From CAVPGH01 sp046726955 (GTDB lineage: Bacteria; Acidobacteriota; Vicinamibacteria; Fen-336), in NCBI GenBank assembly GCA_046726955.1, contig JBKPBQ010000568.1, forward strand, positions 1-6,193: 6,193 bases of DNA. Direction: 5' to 3'. Position 1 is the stretch's first letter. Every line of letters starts with the position of its first letter. The position numbers were made by a program, and so were the translations under genes. The notes beneath the pieces are model-generated. The model was given only the letters and a program-made list of their open reading frames with translations, was not told where the DNA came from and ran no database searches. This document shows positions 6,114-6,193 of this stretch, piece after piece.

Positions 6114-6193
6114 GTGTTGGACTGGCTGCTCGATTCGGACCCCGCGATCCGCTGGCAGGTGTTGCGCGACCTCGCCCAGGCGCCGGCCGACGC
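6114..6193 (+). CDS. Start of a protein with a DWLLDSDPAIRWQVLRDL N-terminus (runs off right edge)
   Basis: Twenty-six codons are visible. The opening residues (V/M-L-D-W-L-L-D-S-D-P-A-I-R-W-Q-V-L-R-D-L) match an N-terminal pattern I recall from conserved bacterial proteins annotated as squalene cyclase/prenyltransferase-repeat-like or hypothetical; the fragment is too short to assign a function. An in-frame TGA at 6102-6104 restricts the start to GTG 6114 or TTG 6117. The nearest Shine-Dalgarno-like GGAG (6096-6099) is 14 nt away from the GTG, which is long, so initiation is probably weak or uses another signal. It follows the tRNA closely and may be on the same transcript. Confidence 0.65.
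   Translation, partial: MLDWLLDSDPAIRWQVLRDLAQAPAD

Overview
The window is very GC-rich chromosomal DNA with dense, short-spaced genes. All proteins can be read from the sequence. The composition, a secreted pilin-head-like protein, an M14 peptidase with a long C-terminal extension and a DmpA-type peptidase are all consistent with an Acidobacteriota-like or similar high-GC bacterium. That placement is an inference from protein flavour; there is no phylogenetic marker beyond one tRNA.

Layout. (1) 1-813, minus strand: the N-terminal 271 residues of an Lhr-type superfamily 2 helicase, running off the left edge. (2) 814-1072: an intergenic region holding a 130-bp element bounded by perfect 15-bp inverted repeats (931-1060). 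Its right end stops 2 bp before the ribosome binding site of the next gene. (3) 1073-4125, plus strand: a two-gene unit, a small secreted cysteine-rich protein that looks like a soluble pilin head, followed through a GTGA overlap by a large secreted M14 zinc carboxypeptidase-like protein. (4) 4095-5935, minus strand: a second two-gene unit, a YkuD-type L,D-transpeptidase followed through an ATGA overlap by a P1/S58 (DmpA-type) self-processing aminopeptidase. The two units converge, and their last genes overlap tail to tail by 31 bp. (5) 5962-6083, plus strand: a promoter and a tRNA-Gln (anticodon CTG) with encoded CCA. (6) 6114-6193, plus strand: the first 26 codons of a further gene, 30 bp after the tRNA.

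How the genes may work together. Four consecutive genes encode proteins with export signals, and three of them act on peptides or peptidoglycan: a carboxypeptidase-type metalloprotease, an L,D-transpeptidase and a peptidase of a family that includes D-aminopeptidases. A role in envelope or extracellular peptide processing is plausible but unproven. I see no CRISPR, phage, defence or biosynthetic system. The most notable unexplained structure is the inverted-repeat element at 931-1060.
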